A DNA stretch of 64,000 nt from JBGRQA01 sp041725895 (GTDB taxonomy: Bacteria > Bacteroidota > Bacteroidia > Bacteroidales > Marinifilaceae), in NCBI GenBank assembly GCA_041725895.1, contig JBGRQA010000022.1, positions 1 to 64,000 of the forward strand. Reading direction: 5' to 3'. Positions 8,327-16,808 of the stretch are shown in pieces; position 1 is the stretch's first letter; each line of letters starts with the position of its first letter. The notes under the pieces are model-generated. The model was not told the origin of the DNA. It saw only the letters and a program-made list of their open reading frames with translations, and searched no databases. A program made the translations under genes and the position numbers.

Positions 8327-10138
8327 ATGAACAACAAACTCCATTACTACAAGAATCGGATCGAAAATCTGGAACAAAATCTTAGATCCCTAAAGCACAG
8401 AAATAGATACCTCTCTTTTTTTAGATTAATCAGTGCCCTTGCAGCAATAATACTCTTCTATATTTTCCTGGGGCAATCCGTTCTTCTCGCAACAGGACTC
8501 TTTCTCATTTTTCTGGTTGCTCTGATTCTTCTCATTTCCGCCTACAATAGGAATGAACGGAAAATAAAGGAATTCAACACTTTGATCACCATTTGCAAGA
8601 ATGAAATCCATTGCCTTACAACAAGACACAATCCCCTTTTTTCTGATGGAAATGATTATCTACAACCCCATCATCCTTATGCTTCGGATCTGGATATTTT
8701 TGGCCCACATTCCCTTTTTCAACTTTCCAACCGTTGTGTGACGAAAACTGGAAACAATACACTTTCAGAATGGCTTTCTAGCCCCGCCACCAACGACAAC
8801 ATTATGAAAAGACAAATTGCAGTAAAGGAGTTGTCCAAAATTACAGATTGGCGACAGAATATCATTCGCTACGGCTTGTCCCTAAAACTAAAAAATGATG
8901 ATCCTGAATTCCTTATCAATTGGGGTAGTACTCCTTCTCCATTTCATAAAAACAAGATACTGTATTACAGTATTTTTGTCCTCCCTGTTCTTTCCTCTCT
9001 CGCATTGGTATATTCATTTATTGGTTCCGCTATTCCCATATCTGCTTTGGTGATGATTCATATTGGGATTCATTACCTTAATTTTAGGAAGGTGAATCGT
9101 GCACACGATCACACCTCTAAAAGAGGAAATATGTTAAAAACATACTCCTACATTATCAAACAGTTCGAAACCCAGAACTGGAATTCGAAAAAACTAAAAC
9201 AGTTGCAGGAGCAGTTAGCCAGTAACGATCGACCAACGTCCCAAAAGATTCATCAACTAACCCGATTGATTGAATTACTGGATCAACGATTCAATATGGT
9301 AGTTCAAATTCTGTTCAATTTGTTGTTTTTTTATGAATTGCACCTCCTGTTCCGAATCGATAAGTGGAAACAGAATTACGGTAAAGACATCGAAAAATGG
9401 TTTGGCGTAATAGGTGAAATAGAAGCACTTTCAAGCTTTGCAAATTTAAGCTTTAATCACGAGGATTGGTGTTTCCCTTCCCTCTCAAACCAACATTTTG
9501 AAATGGATATGAATGAGGCTGGACACCCCATGATTGATCACAACCTTCGTGTTTGCAACGATTATCATTTGAAAGGTCCAGGTACAGTCCACATTATCAC
9601 CGGCTCAAACATGGCCGGTAAAAGTACCTTTCTCAGAACCATTGGAGTAAATGTTGTATTAGCTTTAGCCGGTGCACCTGTGTGTGCGAGAGAAATGAAT
9701 GTTTCGAATGTAGAAGTAAATACCTCCATGAGAATCAAGGACTCCATAGAAGATAACGAATCCTCCTTTTACGCTGAATTGAAACGAATTCAGCAAGTGA
9801 TCGAAAAAGTGAACAAAAAAGAAAATACACTATTGCTACTGGATGAAATTTTAAGAGGCACCAACTCCAAAGACAAACATACGGGATCTAAAGCTTTGAT
9901 CAAGCAATTGGTGAAATACGATGCGGTTGCGCTTGTTGCTACCCACGATTTGGAATTATCTGTTTTGGAAAACGAATTGCCCGGAAATGTAGAAAATCGC
10001 TTTTTTGACATCCAAATTGACAAAGACCAACTCTATTTTGATTATAAAATCCAACATGGAGTTTGCAAAACTTTCAATGCCCCCATCCTAATGAAAAAAA
10101 TGGGAATTGACCTGGACATCCTTACCGAGTCGCATTAA
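8327..10138 (+). CDS. membrane-anchored MutS-family ATPase
   Basis: A 603-residue MutS-related protein. The N-terminal half has hydrophobic segments at about 32-74, 208-248 and 325-345. The C-terminal third is a MutS ATPase domain with Walker A GSNMAGKST (426-434) and Walker B LLLLDEILRGTNSKDKH. It lacks the mismatch-recognition domain of MutS, so it is unlikely to act in classic mismatch repair. Such MutS-like membrane ATPases are common in Bacteroidota and their role is unknown. Divergent from the M3 peptidase gene; ends at a strong terminator. Confidence 0.85.
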   Translation: MNNKLHYYKNRIENLEQNLRSLKHRNRYLSFFRLISALAAIILFYIFLGQSVLLATGLFLIFLVALILLISAYNRNERKIKEFNTLITICKNEIHCLTTRHNPLFSDGNDYLQPHHPYASDLDIFGPHSLFQLSNRCVTKTGNNTLSEWLSSPATNDNIMKRQIAVKELSKITDWRQNIIRYGLSLKLKNDDPEFLINWGSTPSPFHKNKILYYSIFVLPVLSSLALVYSFIGSAIPISALVMIHIGIHYLNFRKVNRAHDHTSKRGNMLKTYSYIIKQFETQNWNSKKLKQLQEQLASNDRPTSQKIHQLTRLIELLDQRFNMVVQILFNLLFFYELHLLFRIDKWKQNYGKDIEKWFGVIGEIEALSSFANLSFNHEDWCFPSLSNQHFEMDMNEAGHPMIDHNLRVCNDYHLKGPGTVHIITGSNMAGKSTFLRTIGVNVVLALAGAPVCAREMNVSNVEVNTSMRIKDSIEDNESSFYAELKRIQQVIEKVNKKENTLLLLDEILRGTNSKDKHTGSKALIKQLVKYDAVALVATHDLELSVLENELPGNVENRFFDIQIDKDQLYFDYKIQHGVCKTFNAPILMKKMGIDLDILTESH

Positions 10139-10146
10139 TTAAATAG

Positions 10147-10179
10147 AAAAAGAGACAAGGCAGTTCCTTGTCTCTTTTT
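10147..10179 (+). terminator. terminator of the MutS-like gene
   Basis: Perfect 14-bp stem AAAAAGAGACAAGG / CCTTGTCTCTTTTT with a 5-base loop, running into a T tract, directly after the stop codon at 10138. Confidence 0.9.
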
Positions 10180-10199
10180 TGACTGCTTCACCTTCCGGA

Positions 10200-10270
10200 A
10201 TTCCCACCCACTGTACAACACAGAGATTTTTGTTCAATTCTCAGGTAATTAAATGCGGCCTTATTGCACC
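10200..10270 (+). repeat. diverged repeat block R1, copy 1
   Basis: Contains CTGTACAACACAGA followed about 15 bases later by CAATTCTCAGGTAATTAAAT. A related block with CAGTACAACACAGA lies at 13672-13745, and a weaker one at about 20335-20395. Alignment by eye only. The stretch 10271-10631 carries no gene I can support. Confidence 0.4.
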
Positions 10271-10683
10271 TCATTTAACTGAACATCTAGTTATTATAGA
10301 CTATGTTTTTTTTTCATAAAATTCACCAAACTATGATTTACGGTGGTAATTCTCGTTAAAACTGCATTTTTGATCTCTTTCATGGGATATTTTCTGTATG
10401 ATAAAGAACCTTTTTCTTCGTTTGAAGTGGTACTTCAAATTAATCCAAAGGAATTTAGCACCCCATCATAAAAAACTTACAATGTTATTATTTGTTTCAA
10501 AATTTTGTCTGAAAAAATGCATTGCGCACTTCCTTTAGCCCACAACTCTCCTTCTCCTTGATAGCCATTTAGGATCAACACGATGTCTAGAGCATGACTC
10601 AGATACTTCCTTCTTTCTGCACCTAGAGCTGCTAATGTAATTCGCGTTTTGATTTTTGCGTTATAATTTCATACTCAGATGAC

Positions 10684-10726
10684 TTTTCGGCAACCACCTT
10701 GTAAAATTTCATGCAAAAAGAATTTA
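10684..10726 (+). repeat. diverged repeat block R2, copy 1
   Basis: About 43 bases including ACCTTGTAAAATTTC and AAGAATTTA, matched with roughly six substitutions by 13438-13480. Both copies are followed by a CATGAGCTA motif at slightly different distances. Copy 1 overlaps a small minus-strand open frame (10632-10904) that I do not call as a gene. Confidence 0.6.
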
Positions 10727-10934
10727 TACCTCCCCATTCATTTTCATGAATAGTATTACATGAGCTATAGTTTAGCCTTAAAAAAGACTGGAGCGAAAAT
10801 TTAAAGTAAAGGCTATTAAAGATATCGACACCTTCTTGCCAGATGTTTTCTGTTATAAAGTTAAAACATGTACAATAGCCTTCTACTCTTATAACCAAAT
10901 TCATTCTAATGACAGCCTCCCAGAACTATTTTGA

Positions 10935-11530
10935 AAACATTACGTGATATAACCAGACTTTATTCCGAGCTTAGGAAGCAGAAGACTGTTTTATATAAAT
11001 CGCTGTGAAAGCAATGAAGCTGCAGAAAAGTTAACTGCTTTCATAAAGCCTACCAACAAAATAATTTTTCGGGAATTAGAAAACAGAAAATTACCGAAAC
11101 CATTTCCCCTAATTTATGGTTAAAGAACCACTCACAATTAAAAGATTCGGATTAATAACAATTGCTATCCTTGTAACCGAAACATAGGAGTTTGAAATAA
11201 TCCAGAATAGAAAACAATTGGCTAGTTTTGCAGGATTTGATATTGTACAAAAGGAATTAGGTACTTCTGTTAAGGGAAAACCCCAAGGGAAAAAGACGAA
11301 TACGGCCTGTATTGTATTTCCCAGCACTAGTTGTCTCTAGACATAATAAAGATTTAAGGTAGGACTATCAACACATTATCCAAAATAAGTCCAGCAAAAA
11401 AAGTGGGGGTAACAGCTTTACAAATAAAAATACTCTTGCTGATTTATACTTTATGGAAAAAAATGAAATCTACAAAGAGATGAAACTAGATAATTCCACC
11501 AATCATGAGACTAAGCTCCTTCTTTGTTAA
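10935..11530 (+). pseudogene. decayed IS110-family transposase
   Basis: Remnant of the C-terminal part of an IS110-type (DEDD) transposase, readable only by moving between frames. Fragments in order: LRDITRLYSELRKQKT near 10935-11000; GLITIAILVTET, a stop (TAG), then FEIIQNRKQLASFAGFDIVQ near 11149-11245, which is the Transposase_20 block; FPALVVSRHNKDLR; and AKKVGVTALQIKILLLIYTL with WKKNEIYKEMK, ending at TAA 11528-11530. Internal stops and frameshifts show it is dead. The N-terminal RuvC-like half and element ends were not found, so insertion boundaries are undefined. Confidence 0.8.
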
Positions 11531-11593
11531 TACTTATTTATTTTTTTTCAGCGTATGGAAGGAACTTTTTACACAGATAATGAGATACTCCCC

Positions 11594-12325
11594 TTAAGGA
11601 AAAGACAGATTTGTTAATGTAATCTTTACTGAATCGGATTTCGTTTTGGAAACATTAATTATATATAACCAAACATCACTCCAGTATTCTGAAATAGTTA
11701 CTAAATTGTTAGTTGTATGGATTTCATTGTTCGTTATCACATTCTCCACACTGTTAATGTTATAAATAGTATACTTGTTATCGACAAAAACAACAATTCT
11801 GCAAGGATTAGTTGGTGAGTGCAGCTTTAATTGGTAATATCCATCTCTAATATAACTACCTGTAGCTTTCCCCTGCTTTAATTGTATCTCGGATCCATCT
11901 TTACCCACTTCAAATTCTGGAGGTGATAGTATACTAAATAGTTGAATAAGTATTTTAGATTTGGCGTTTTTACTAATATTAGTTACTGCCAAATTATCTC
12001 CCCTATAATTATTAATAATGCATTTGGGAGCTAACACATTTTGGGATATACTATAAACTTTTATATTACTGAAATGATGAACAATTGAAAAATCCACCTT
12101 TTCTGAAGCAGTATTACCTGAAATATTTGAGATTAATAGAAGCATTGGAACATAATCAGTCCTTTTCAAAATCGTTTTTTGCCTAATATCCAAACTAACC
12201 GCCGTCCCATCTTTGGGAAGAATGGAATAATTTTGACTCCAAGCAATTGAACAGAATATTACATAATAAAAAAACAGTGAAAATATGCACTTGCAATTAA
12301 CAGAATATAATAATATGCTGGTCAC
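11594..12325 (-). CDS. unknown secreted protein, paralog of the next gene
   Basis: I do not recognise this family. The frame is open from 12523, but the upstream 66 codons look non-coding. A GTG at 12325 gives a plausible signal peptide (hydrophobic SLFFYYVIFCSIAWSQ) and a mature protein of about 210 residues. Hydrophobic and polar residues alternate as in beta-sandwich proteins. It aligns by eye along its length with the product of 12722-13432: LPKDGTAVSL / LQGDGTPVYL, ISQNVLAPKCIINN / INQGVLAPVLLIKN and the KITLTNL / KVNLTPL end. Both lie in the island between diverged repeats and a transposase remnant. Confidence 0.5.
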   Translation of the reverse strand: MTSILLYSVNCKCIFSLFFYYVIFCSIAWSQNYSILPKDGTAVSLDIRQKTILKRTDYVPMLLLISNISGNTASEKVDFSIVHHFSNIKVYSISQNVLAPKCIINNYRGDNLAVTNISKNAKSKILIQLFSILSPPEFEVGKDGSEIQLKQGKATGSYIRDGYYQLKLHSPTNPCRIVVFVDNKYTIYNINSVENVITNNEIHTTNNLVTISEYWSDVWLYIINVSKTKSDSVKITLTNLSFP

Positions 12326-12677
12326 TCGTATTAGTTTCTTCCAATCTATGTTGTCTTCTTTACTACACCTCGAAGAAAGATCTCTTCTTTTTACACAAAT
12401 TTGATACTGTAACATTAACCCTTTATTTACAAAATCACAAACTTCGATTCTGTGATTCCCCAATCCATATAAACACATCCATAAGGTACAACTGTTTTTA
12501 TAAAAATGATAGACTGAAAGCACGGGAAAATACCTTTAATTTCTCTACAATATTTTGTAATTTTTTTTTTGAAGGATCTCACATTTTTATTTTTTACTAT
12601 TTAATTTAAGACTTTACTCAATTAAGGTTATGCTGCTCTAATAAGACAATGTATAATTCATTTTCGAATAAAAAGAA

Positions 12678-12701
12678 ATCAGCCTCCATCCGAAGGCTGA
12701 T
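12678..12701 (-). terminator. terminator of the 12722-13432 gene
   Basis: Stem ATCAGCCT / AGGCTGAT with an 8-base loop, followed on the minus strand by TTTCTTTTT. It lies 20 bases past the stop codon. The 12326-12677 stretch between the two paralogs has no other gene I can support. Confidence 0.65.
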
Positions 12702-12721
12702 AATTCTTTTACAAAAATAGA

Positions 12722-13432
12722 CTAAAGTGGTGTAAGATTAACTTTCACTTCATTTTCTTTAGTTTCTGATGCATTTAGAATAAATACACTATTTCCATGC
12801 CAACGCCCCTTAATATCTATTTGATTAGTATTTGATGTTTCATCAAAACCCTGACTCTTATAATATTCCTTGTCGTCATTATTTACATTTAGAGCATAAC
12901 CTTTTGGCGTTTCAATCCCAGAATTTACAACAGCACATGATACGTTGCTAGCAAAAGCAGATAGCCTTAATTGCATCGTACCTGAGGAACTTTGTCCAGA
13001 TACAGATTGTGCATACTGAAGAGTCACTTCTCCCCCTTGTGTTGGTGGGAAATGATATTTTGACTGACCACTTAGATTATAAAGTCTTACCATTATATCC
13101 CCTCTATAATCATCTTCAATACGGCCAATATTAACTATTTTCAGATTATTAGCCTGCCAATTTTTGATTAAAAGTACTGGAGCTAATACCCCTTGGTTAA
13201 TTTCATGCTCTTCTTCGTTCCCACCAGAAGAAATACTATACTTTACTTTCGAATCTGCAACTACATTTTGAATCAACAATGCCATGTACCCATCTGTGGT
13301 TTGGTTTATTATTGCACTGTCTTGAAATTTCCCCAAGTATACTGGAGTACCATCACCTTGTAGTGTTTTCTTTTGACTTAAAACATCTGTATTTCCCATT
13401 TTATTAGAATAATAAAAAGCACCTACTCTCAT
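12722..13432 (-). CDS. unknown protein, second member of the paralog pair
   Basis: Unknown family, 236 residues from the ATG at 13432, or 225 from a second ATG at 13399 (MGNTDVLSQ). No signal peptide is visible from either start, unlike its paralog. The body is rich in beta-forming stretches (GYMALLIQNV, GDIMVRLYNL, TMQLRLSAF, NSVFILNAS). Repeat block R2 abuts the start within six bases, so the original N-terminus, perhaps including a signal peptide, may have been replaced or lost. It ends at a clear terminator, which supports a real transcript. Confidence 0.55.
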   Translation of the reverse strand: MRVGAFYYSNKMGNTDVLSQKKTLQGDGTPVYLGKFQDSAIINQTTDGYMALLIQNVVADSKVKYSISSGGNEEEHEINQGVLAPVLLIKNWQANNLKIVNIGRIEDDYRGDIMVRLYNLSGQSKYHFPPTQGGEVTLQYAQSVSGQSSSGTMQLRLSAFASNVSCAVVNSGIETPKGYALNVNNDDKEYYKSQGFDETSNTNQIDIKGRWHGNSVFILNASETKENEVKVNLTPL

Positions 13433-13437
13433 CAGGC

Positions 13438-13480
13438 TTTTCGGTAACCGCCTTGTAAAATTTCGTGCACGAAGAATTTA
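13438..13480 (+). repeat. diverged repeat block R2, copy 2
   Basis: Second copy of the 10684-10726 block, same orientation, 2.75 kb away. It directly abuts the start of the 12722-13432 gene. Confidence 0.6.
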
Positions 13481-13515
13481 CATGAGCTAAATTCTGATAT
13501 CTAAAAATTGAATCC

Positions 13516-13590
13516 AAAAGAAATGAGTGAATGGTCGGATATTTTTAGTGCAGAGTACAAATTCTTGAGTAAACGATTTTGTAGGCCATT
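13516..13590 (+). repeat. diverged repeat block R3, copy 1
   Basis: Contains AAATGAGTGAATGG and, about 30 bases later, TTCTTGAGTAAACGATTTTG. The same two motifs in the same order occur at 13904-13970 (AAATGAGCGAATGG and ATCTTGAGTAAAGCGTTTTG). Confidence 0.55.
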
Positions 13591-13671
13591 TTGACCAACT
13601 ATTGAAAGGGTTCATTTTAAAAATGAATAAGGATTCGCTTCCCTCCATTTCAAGTTGATTTCCTTTTTAAA

Positions 13672-13745
13672 ACCCCGACCACAGTACAACACAGAATGAT
13701 TTGTGCTATTCTGAAGGGTTTAAAATCGGCCCTTTTACAACACAA
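13672..13745 (+). repeat. diverged repeat block R1, copy 2
   Basis: Contains CAGTACAACACAGA, then CTATTCTGAAGG and AAATCGGCCC. It corresponds to 10200-10270, much diverged. Confidence 0.4.
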
Positions 13746-13903
13746 AAATCTGAGTTTGCACAATTTAACACAAAAGCTAAAATTCTAATATTTCGCTTCA
13801 TCCTGGAAAAAAGCTAAGAAAACCAGTACAGTTGCGAAAAATGGAGGTAAAAAACTATCATTTCAAACGCTCCCTACAAAAATTCCAAAATATTACAAAT
13901 AAA

Positions 13904-13970
13904 ATGAGCGAATGGCACAAAATTCTGAGTGAATGTTATTAAATCTTGAGTAAAGCGTTTTGAGCCCTCC
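13904..13970 (+). repeat. diverged repeat block R3, copy 2
   Basis: Second copy of the 13516-13590 block, about 388 bases downstream in direct orientation. No intact gene is seen anywhere in 13481-14376. Confidence 0.55.
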
Positions 13971-14305
13971 TCCTAATTTTAAAGGAATCATCAACATCCT
14001 TTTAACTCTTCAAAAACTTTGGAATAAAGACCTGAAACCGATGCGGTACTAACTTAATCATGCTTAAAAAAGAAGTAACAAACATCCTTGATTTTTCAAT
14101 CAAAGTCAAACCCAGATTAGAAGCACAATCTGTCCGATGCATTATAAGCTCAATGTAAATAATCTGAATTTCCAGATTTCTTTAACAAATAAAATAGTTC
14201 TGTAATTCGCATTATCTCGTCTACAATTCAACGAATTGCAAGTCCCAATAATTTCAACATCCAATAAATAGTTAACATCATAAAATAATATTTTTAACTT
14301 GCCGT

Positions 14306-14335
14306 GTAACCATTCCTGTTTTCTGTGGTAACCAT
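14306..14335 (+). promoter_or_regulatory. paired GTAACCAT sites before the ECF sigma gene
   Basis: GTAACCAT occurs at 14306-14313 and 14328-14335, 22 bases apart, about 45-70 bases before the sigma-factor start. ECF sigma factors often recognise AACC-type -35 elements and autoregulate, so one copy could be the ECF -35 box. This is inference. Confidence 0.35.
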
Positions 14336-14376
14336 AACAGAAAGCAAAACGAAAACAATTAGAAATTCTATCTTTT

Positions 14377-14919
14377 GTGAAACAACTCAACGATGAGCAA
14401 TTAATAATTCGGGTAAAGCATGGAGACTTGGATGCCTTGGCACCGCTGTTCGAAAAGTACCATGTCAAGCTTTACAATTTTTTCCTTCGCCTGACAAGGA
14501 ACCGATCAACAAGTCAGGATTTGGTACAAACGGTATTTCGTAGAATTCTCACTTACAGGGAAAGCTATAACGAGGAGCACAAATTCCGATCTTGGATGTA
14601 TCAAATTGCAAGAAATGTACACGCTAATCTTTACCGTGAAAACAAGTTACAGATTTCTGATTTTCATGAAACGGAACAGATGCAATACGATACGGAATCG
14701 GCTGTGGAAGAAATGGAAAATGAGGCACGTAAGAAAACCTTGCACGAAGCCTTGGCACGCCTGCTTCCTGAGCAACGAGAAATAATTGAGTTGAGTCGAT
14801 TCCAGGGATTGAAGTACAGGGAAATTGCAGAGATTACCGGGCATTCCGAATCGGCAGTAAAAGTAAAAGCACATCGGGCCGTAAACAAATTGAGAGAACT
14901 CTATTTTCAACTAGCTTAA
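14377..14919 (+). CDS. ECF-type RNA polymerase sigma factor
   Basis: Alternative sigma factor of 180 residues. Region 2 (about 10-80) includes DLVQTVFRRI and SWMYQIARNVHANLYR. Region 4 (about 120-175) includes LPEQREIIELSRFQGLKYREI and the recognition helix HSESAVKVKAHRAVNKLR. The start is GTG at 14377; no in-frame ATG fits the family start. It is followed after 10 bases by its anti-sigma factor, so the pair is one transcription unit that senses an envelope signal. Confidence 0.92.
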   Translation: MKQLNDEQLIIRVKHGDLDALAPLFEKYHVKLYNFFLRLTRNRSTSQDLVQTVFRRILTYRESYNEEHKFRSWMYQIARNVHANLYRENKLQISDFHETEQMQYDTESAVEEMENEARKKTLHEALARLLPEQREIIELSRFQGLKYREIAEITGHSESAVKVKAHRAVNKLRELYFQLA

Positions 14920-14929
14920 TTCGAACATC

Positions 14930-15736
14930 ATGAAATGTAACAATATACAAGACCTGCTGATCGCCTACCAGGAGAACACGCTGGAAGAACAACAAAGAAC
15001 CTTGGTGGAAGAACATCTTACCGAATGTGTAACATGTAGAAAGGAATACCATCTTGCCAGCCAATTACTGGATGACATGAATGAGGTAAGCGATGAACAA
15101 CCGGGCCCTGAAATGAAGATGGACTTCTATCAAATGCTCGAACAAGAGAAAAGGAGGCCAAAGGCCATCCAATTTCATCCGAATCAAAAGGACGAAAGAG
15201 TGAGATCCCGGAATTTTGGAGAATTCTTAAAATATGCAGCAGCCGTTGTAATCATCTTTGGAAGCGGAATTCTACTGGGCAAAAACCTGGGGCAACATAA
15301 TGCTAATTCTGTAGAAATTGCTCGTATGGAAACTGAACTTCAATGCATGCAGCAGAACCTGACACTTGCAACATTAAAGCAGCCTACTACCAGTCAACGG
15401 TTAAAAGCAGTCAATGTATTGGAGGAACAGATTCAGGCAGATGATAAAATTCTGGCCATCCTGGTGCAAACATTACAAAGCGACGCCAATGTGAATGTGA
15501 GAATGGCAGCAGCCAATGCCCTGACCAAGTACTCACACAACGAGCTCGTAAGAAATGCCTTTCTGGATGCACTGAAACATCAGGAAGAACCATCAATCCA
15601 AATCACTCTAATCAACATCCTTATGAAGATCCAGGACAATCGGGCAAAACAATTGTTCAAGGAGATCATGACCAACGACAATACCTTGCCCGTTGTAAAA
15701 CAAATGGCAAGTGAAGGAATCAAAGTATTTGTATAG
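14930..15736 (+). CDS. membrane anti-sigma factor with zinc-finger and HEAT-like repeats
   Basis: A 268-residue protein. Residues 1-45 hold a ZAS-type zinc motif, H29-x3-C33-x2-C36 (EHLTECVTC), the sigma-binding module. A single membrane segment lies at about 98-120 (AAAVVIIFGSGILL). The periplasmic part has helical HEAT-like repeats (NVNVRMAAANALTKYSHNELV, EEPSIQITLINILMKI). It should hold the ECF factor at the membrane until an envelope signal. The HEAT-like sensor half could bind another protein, perhaps one encoded just downstream. Confidence 0.85.
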   Translation: MKCNNIQDLLIAYQENTLEEQQRTLVEEHLTECVTCRKEYHLASQLLDDMNEVSDEQPGPEMKMDFYQMLEQEKRRPKAIQFHPNQKDERVRSRNFGEFLKYAAAVVIIFGSGILLGKNLGQHNANSVEIARMETELQCMQQNLTLATLKQPTTSQRLKAVNVLEEQIQADDKILAILVQTLQSDANVNVRMAAANALTKYSHNELVRNAFLDALKHQEEPSIQITLINILMKIQDNRAKQLFKEIMTNDNTLPVVKQMASEGIKVFV

Positions 15737-15801
15737 GAAATTTTGAAAATATATAGCCGGCAATTCAATAACCATTATCAAACGAAAAAAGATCGAAAAT
15801 T

Positions 15802-16593
15802 ATGAACACACTAAAAACATATCTTATCGCCTGTCTCCTTTTTATGGGAATTCTAAATCTAAAGGCGCAAAACTATGAAGTTAGCGTAAGAACAGGAGAC
15901 CAAATCAGCATTAACAATCTTCTTGGTGAAATTAAGATAGAACAACATACCGGATCAAAATTGGTCATCGAGACCAACTTTCAAAAGGAAATTCCAGAAA
16001 AAGCCAAAGGCTTGAAACCGATTTACAGTAACGGTTTGAAGGACAACTCCGGTATTGGTATTAATGTTTCCAAAGAAGGGAAAGTTGTTAACGTGACAGG
16101 ACTTGGAAAGCAAACAGACAGTAGCAACTACTTGCTCAAAATCCCAAAGGGTGTGGATGTCAGAATCCTTAGTCAAAGTCCCTATGCCAGAACCAAAACA
16201 ATTGAGGTCAACAATGTTGCTGCCGAAATCGAAATTATTGCAACGAATCCAGATGTTAAAATGGATAATGTTACCGGTCCTGTAATTCTGAATCTGATCA
16301 ATGGAAATGTAGATATTAATTTCAGTAAAGTAAATCAACAAACCCCTGTAGCCATTTCGGCCATAAACGGTAACGTAGATATTACAATGCCCTCGAATAC
16401 ACCGGCTAACCTGGCACTGGGCTCCATTCATGGAGAACTGTTTACCGACTTCGACATAAATTTTGGAGAAAAGGAAAAGAAAGGTCTTGCATATGCCGGC
16501 GGAGGCGAAAAGATTAAAGGAACCATTAATGGTGGAGGTGTAAAGTTCTCTGTAAACGCCATTAACGAAAACATCTACCTGCGCAAAAAATAA
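15802..16593 (+). CDS. secreted DUF4097 protein (putative beta-helical adhesin), copy 1
   Basis: A 263-residue protein with a signal peptide (hydrophobic TYLIACLLFMGILN, cleavage near LKAQ-NYEV). The mature part repeats short beta strands with N-G/D turns (VDVRI, AEIEII, PVILNLINGNVDINF, VAISAINGNVDITM), the DUF4097 beta-solenoid pattern. No catalytic motif is seen. Third gene of the sigma/anti-sigma set, 65 bases after the anti-sigma gene. Likely an envelope or surface component controlled by the ECF factor. Confidence 0.75.
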   Translation: MNTLKTYLIACLLFMGILNLKAQNYEVSVRTGDQISINNLLGEIKIEQHTGSKLVIETNFQKEIPEKAKGLKPIYSNGLKDNSGIGINVSKEGKVVNVTGLGKQTDSSNYLLKIPKGVDVRILSQSPYARTKTIEVNNVAAEIEIIATNPDVKMDNVTGPVILNLINGNVDINFSKVNQQTPVAISAINGNVDITMPSNTPANLALGSIHGELFTDFDINFGEKEKKGLAYAGGGEKIKGTINGGGVKFSVNAINENIYLRKK

Positions 16594-16599
16594 GGCTCT

Positions 16600-16695
16600 A
16601 AGGCTGCTTCGGACCCCATTCATTTTTCAAGCTTCCTGACAATTAGTCAGGAAACCTATCAAGGAAAACGAAATTCTTCCCTGGCAGCCTTTTTT
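16600..16695 (+). terminator. long-range terminator or attenuator between the DUF4097 genes
   Basis: AAGGCTGC (16600-16607) can pair with GCAGCCTT (16684-16691), which runs into six Ts. Inside this lies a second hairpin, TTCCTGAC (16633-16640) / GTCAGGAA (16645-16652). The structure would limit read-through into the second half of the gene set. Confidence 0.5.
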
Positions 16696-16808
16696 GTACC
16701 CATACGTGAACAAATCCTAACCGATTTTTTCTCAACATCCGTGAAGAAGATTCCCAAAATGCGGATCAACAAGATTGTATGTACAGCTTAACAAGTAAAA
16801 TTATACCA

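Noticed and set aside
10632..10904. 90-codon minus-strand frame in the island
   Set aside because: It overlaps repeat R2, shares no family pattern and its copy at 13438 is not in the same open frame.
11109..11327. 72-codon minus-strand frame
   Set aside because: It is the shadow of the IS110 transposase remnant, which reads on the plus strand.
12326..12523. N-terminal 66 codons of the longer frame of the first island gene
   Set aside because: Cysteine-rich, no match to the paralog, and a signal peptide begins at the internal GTG.
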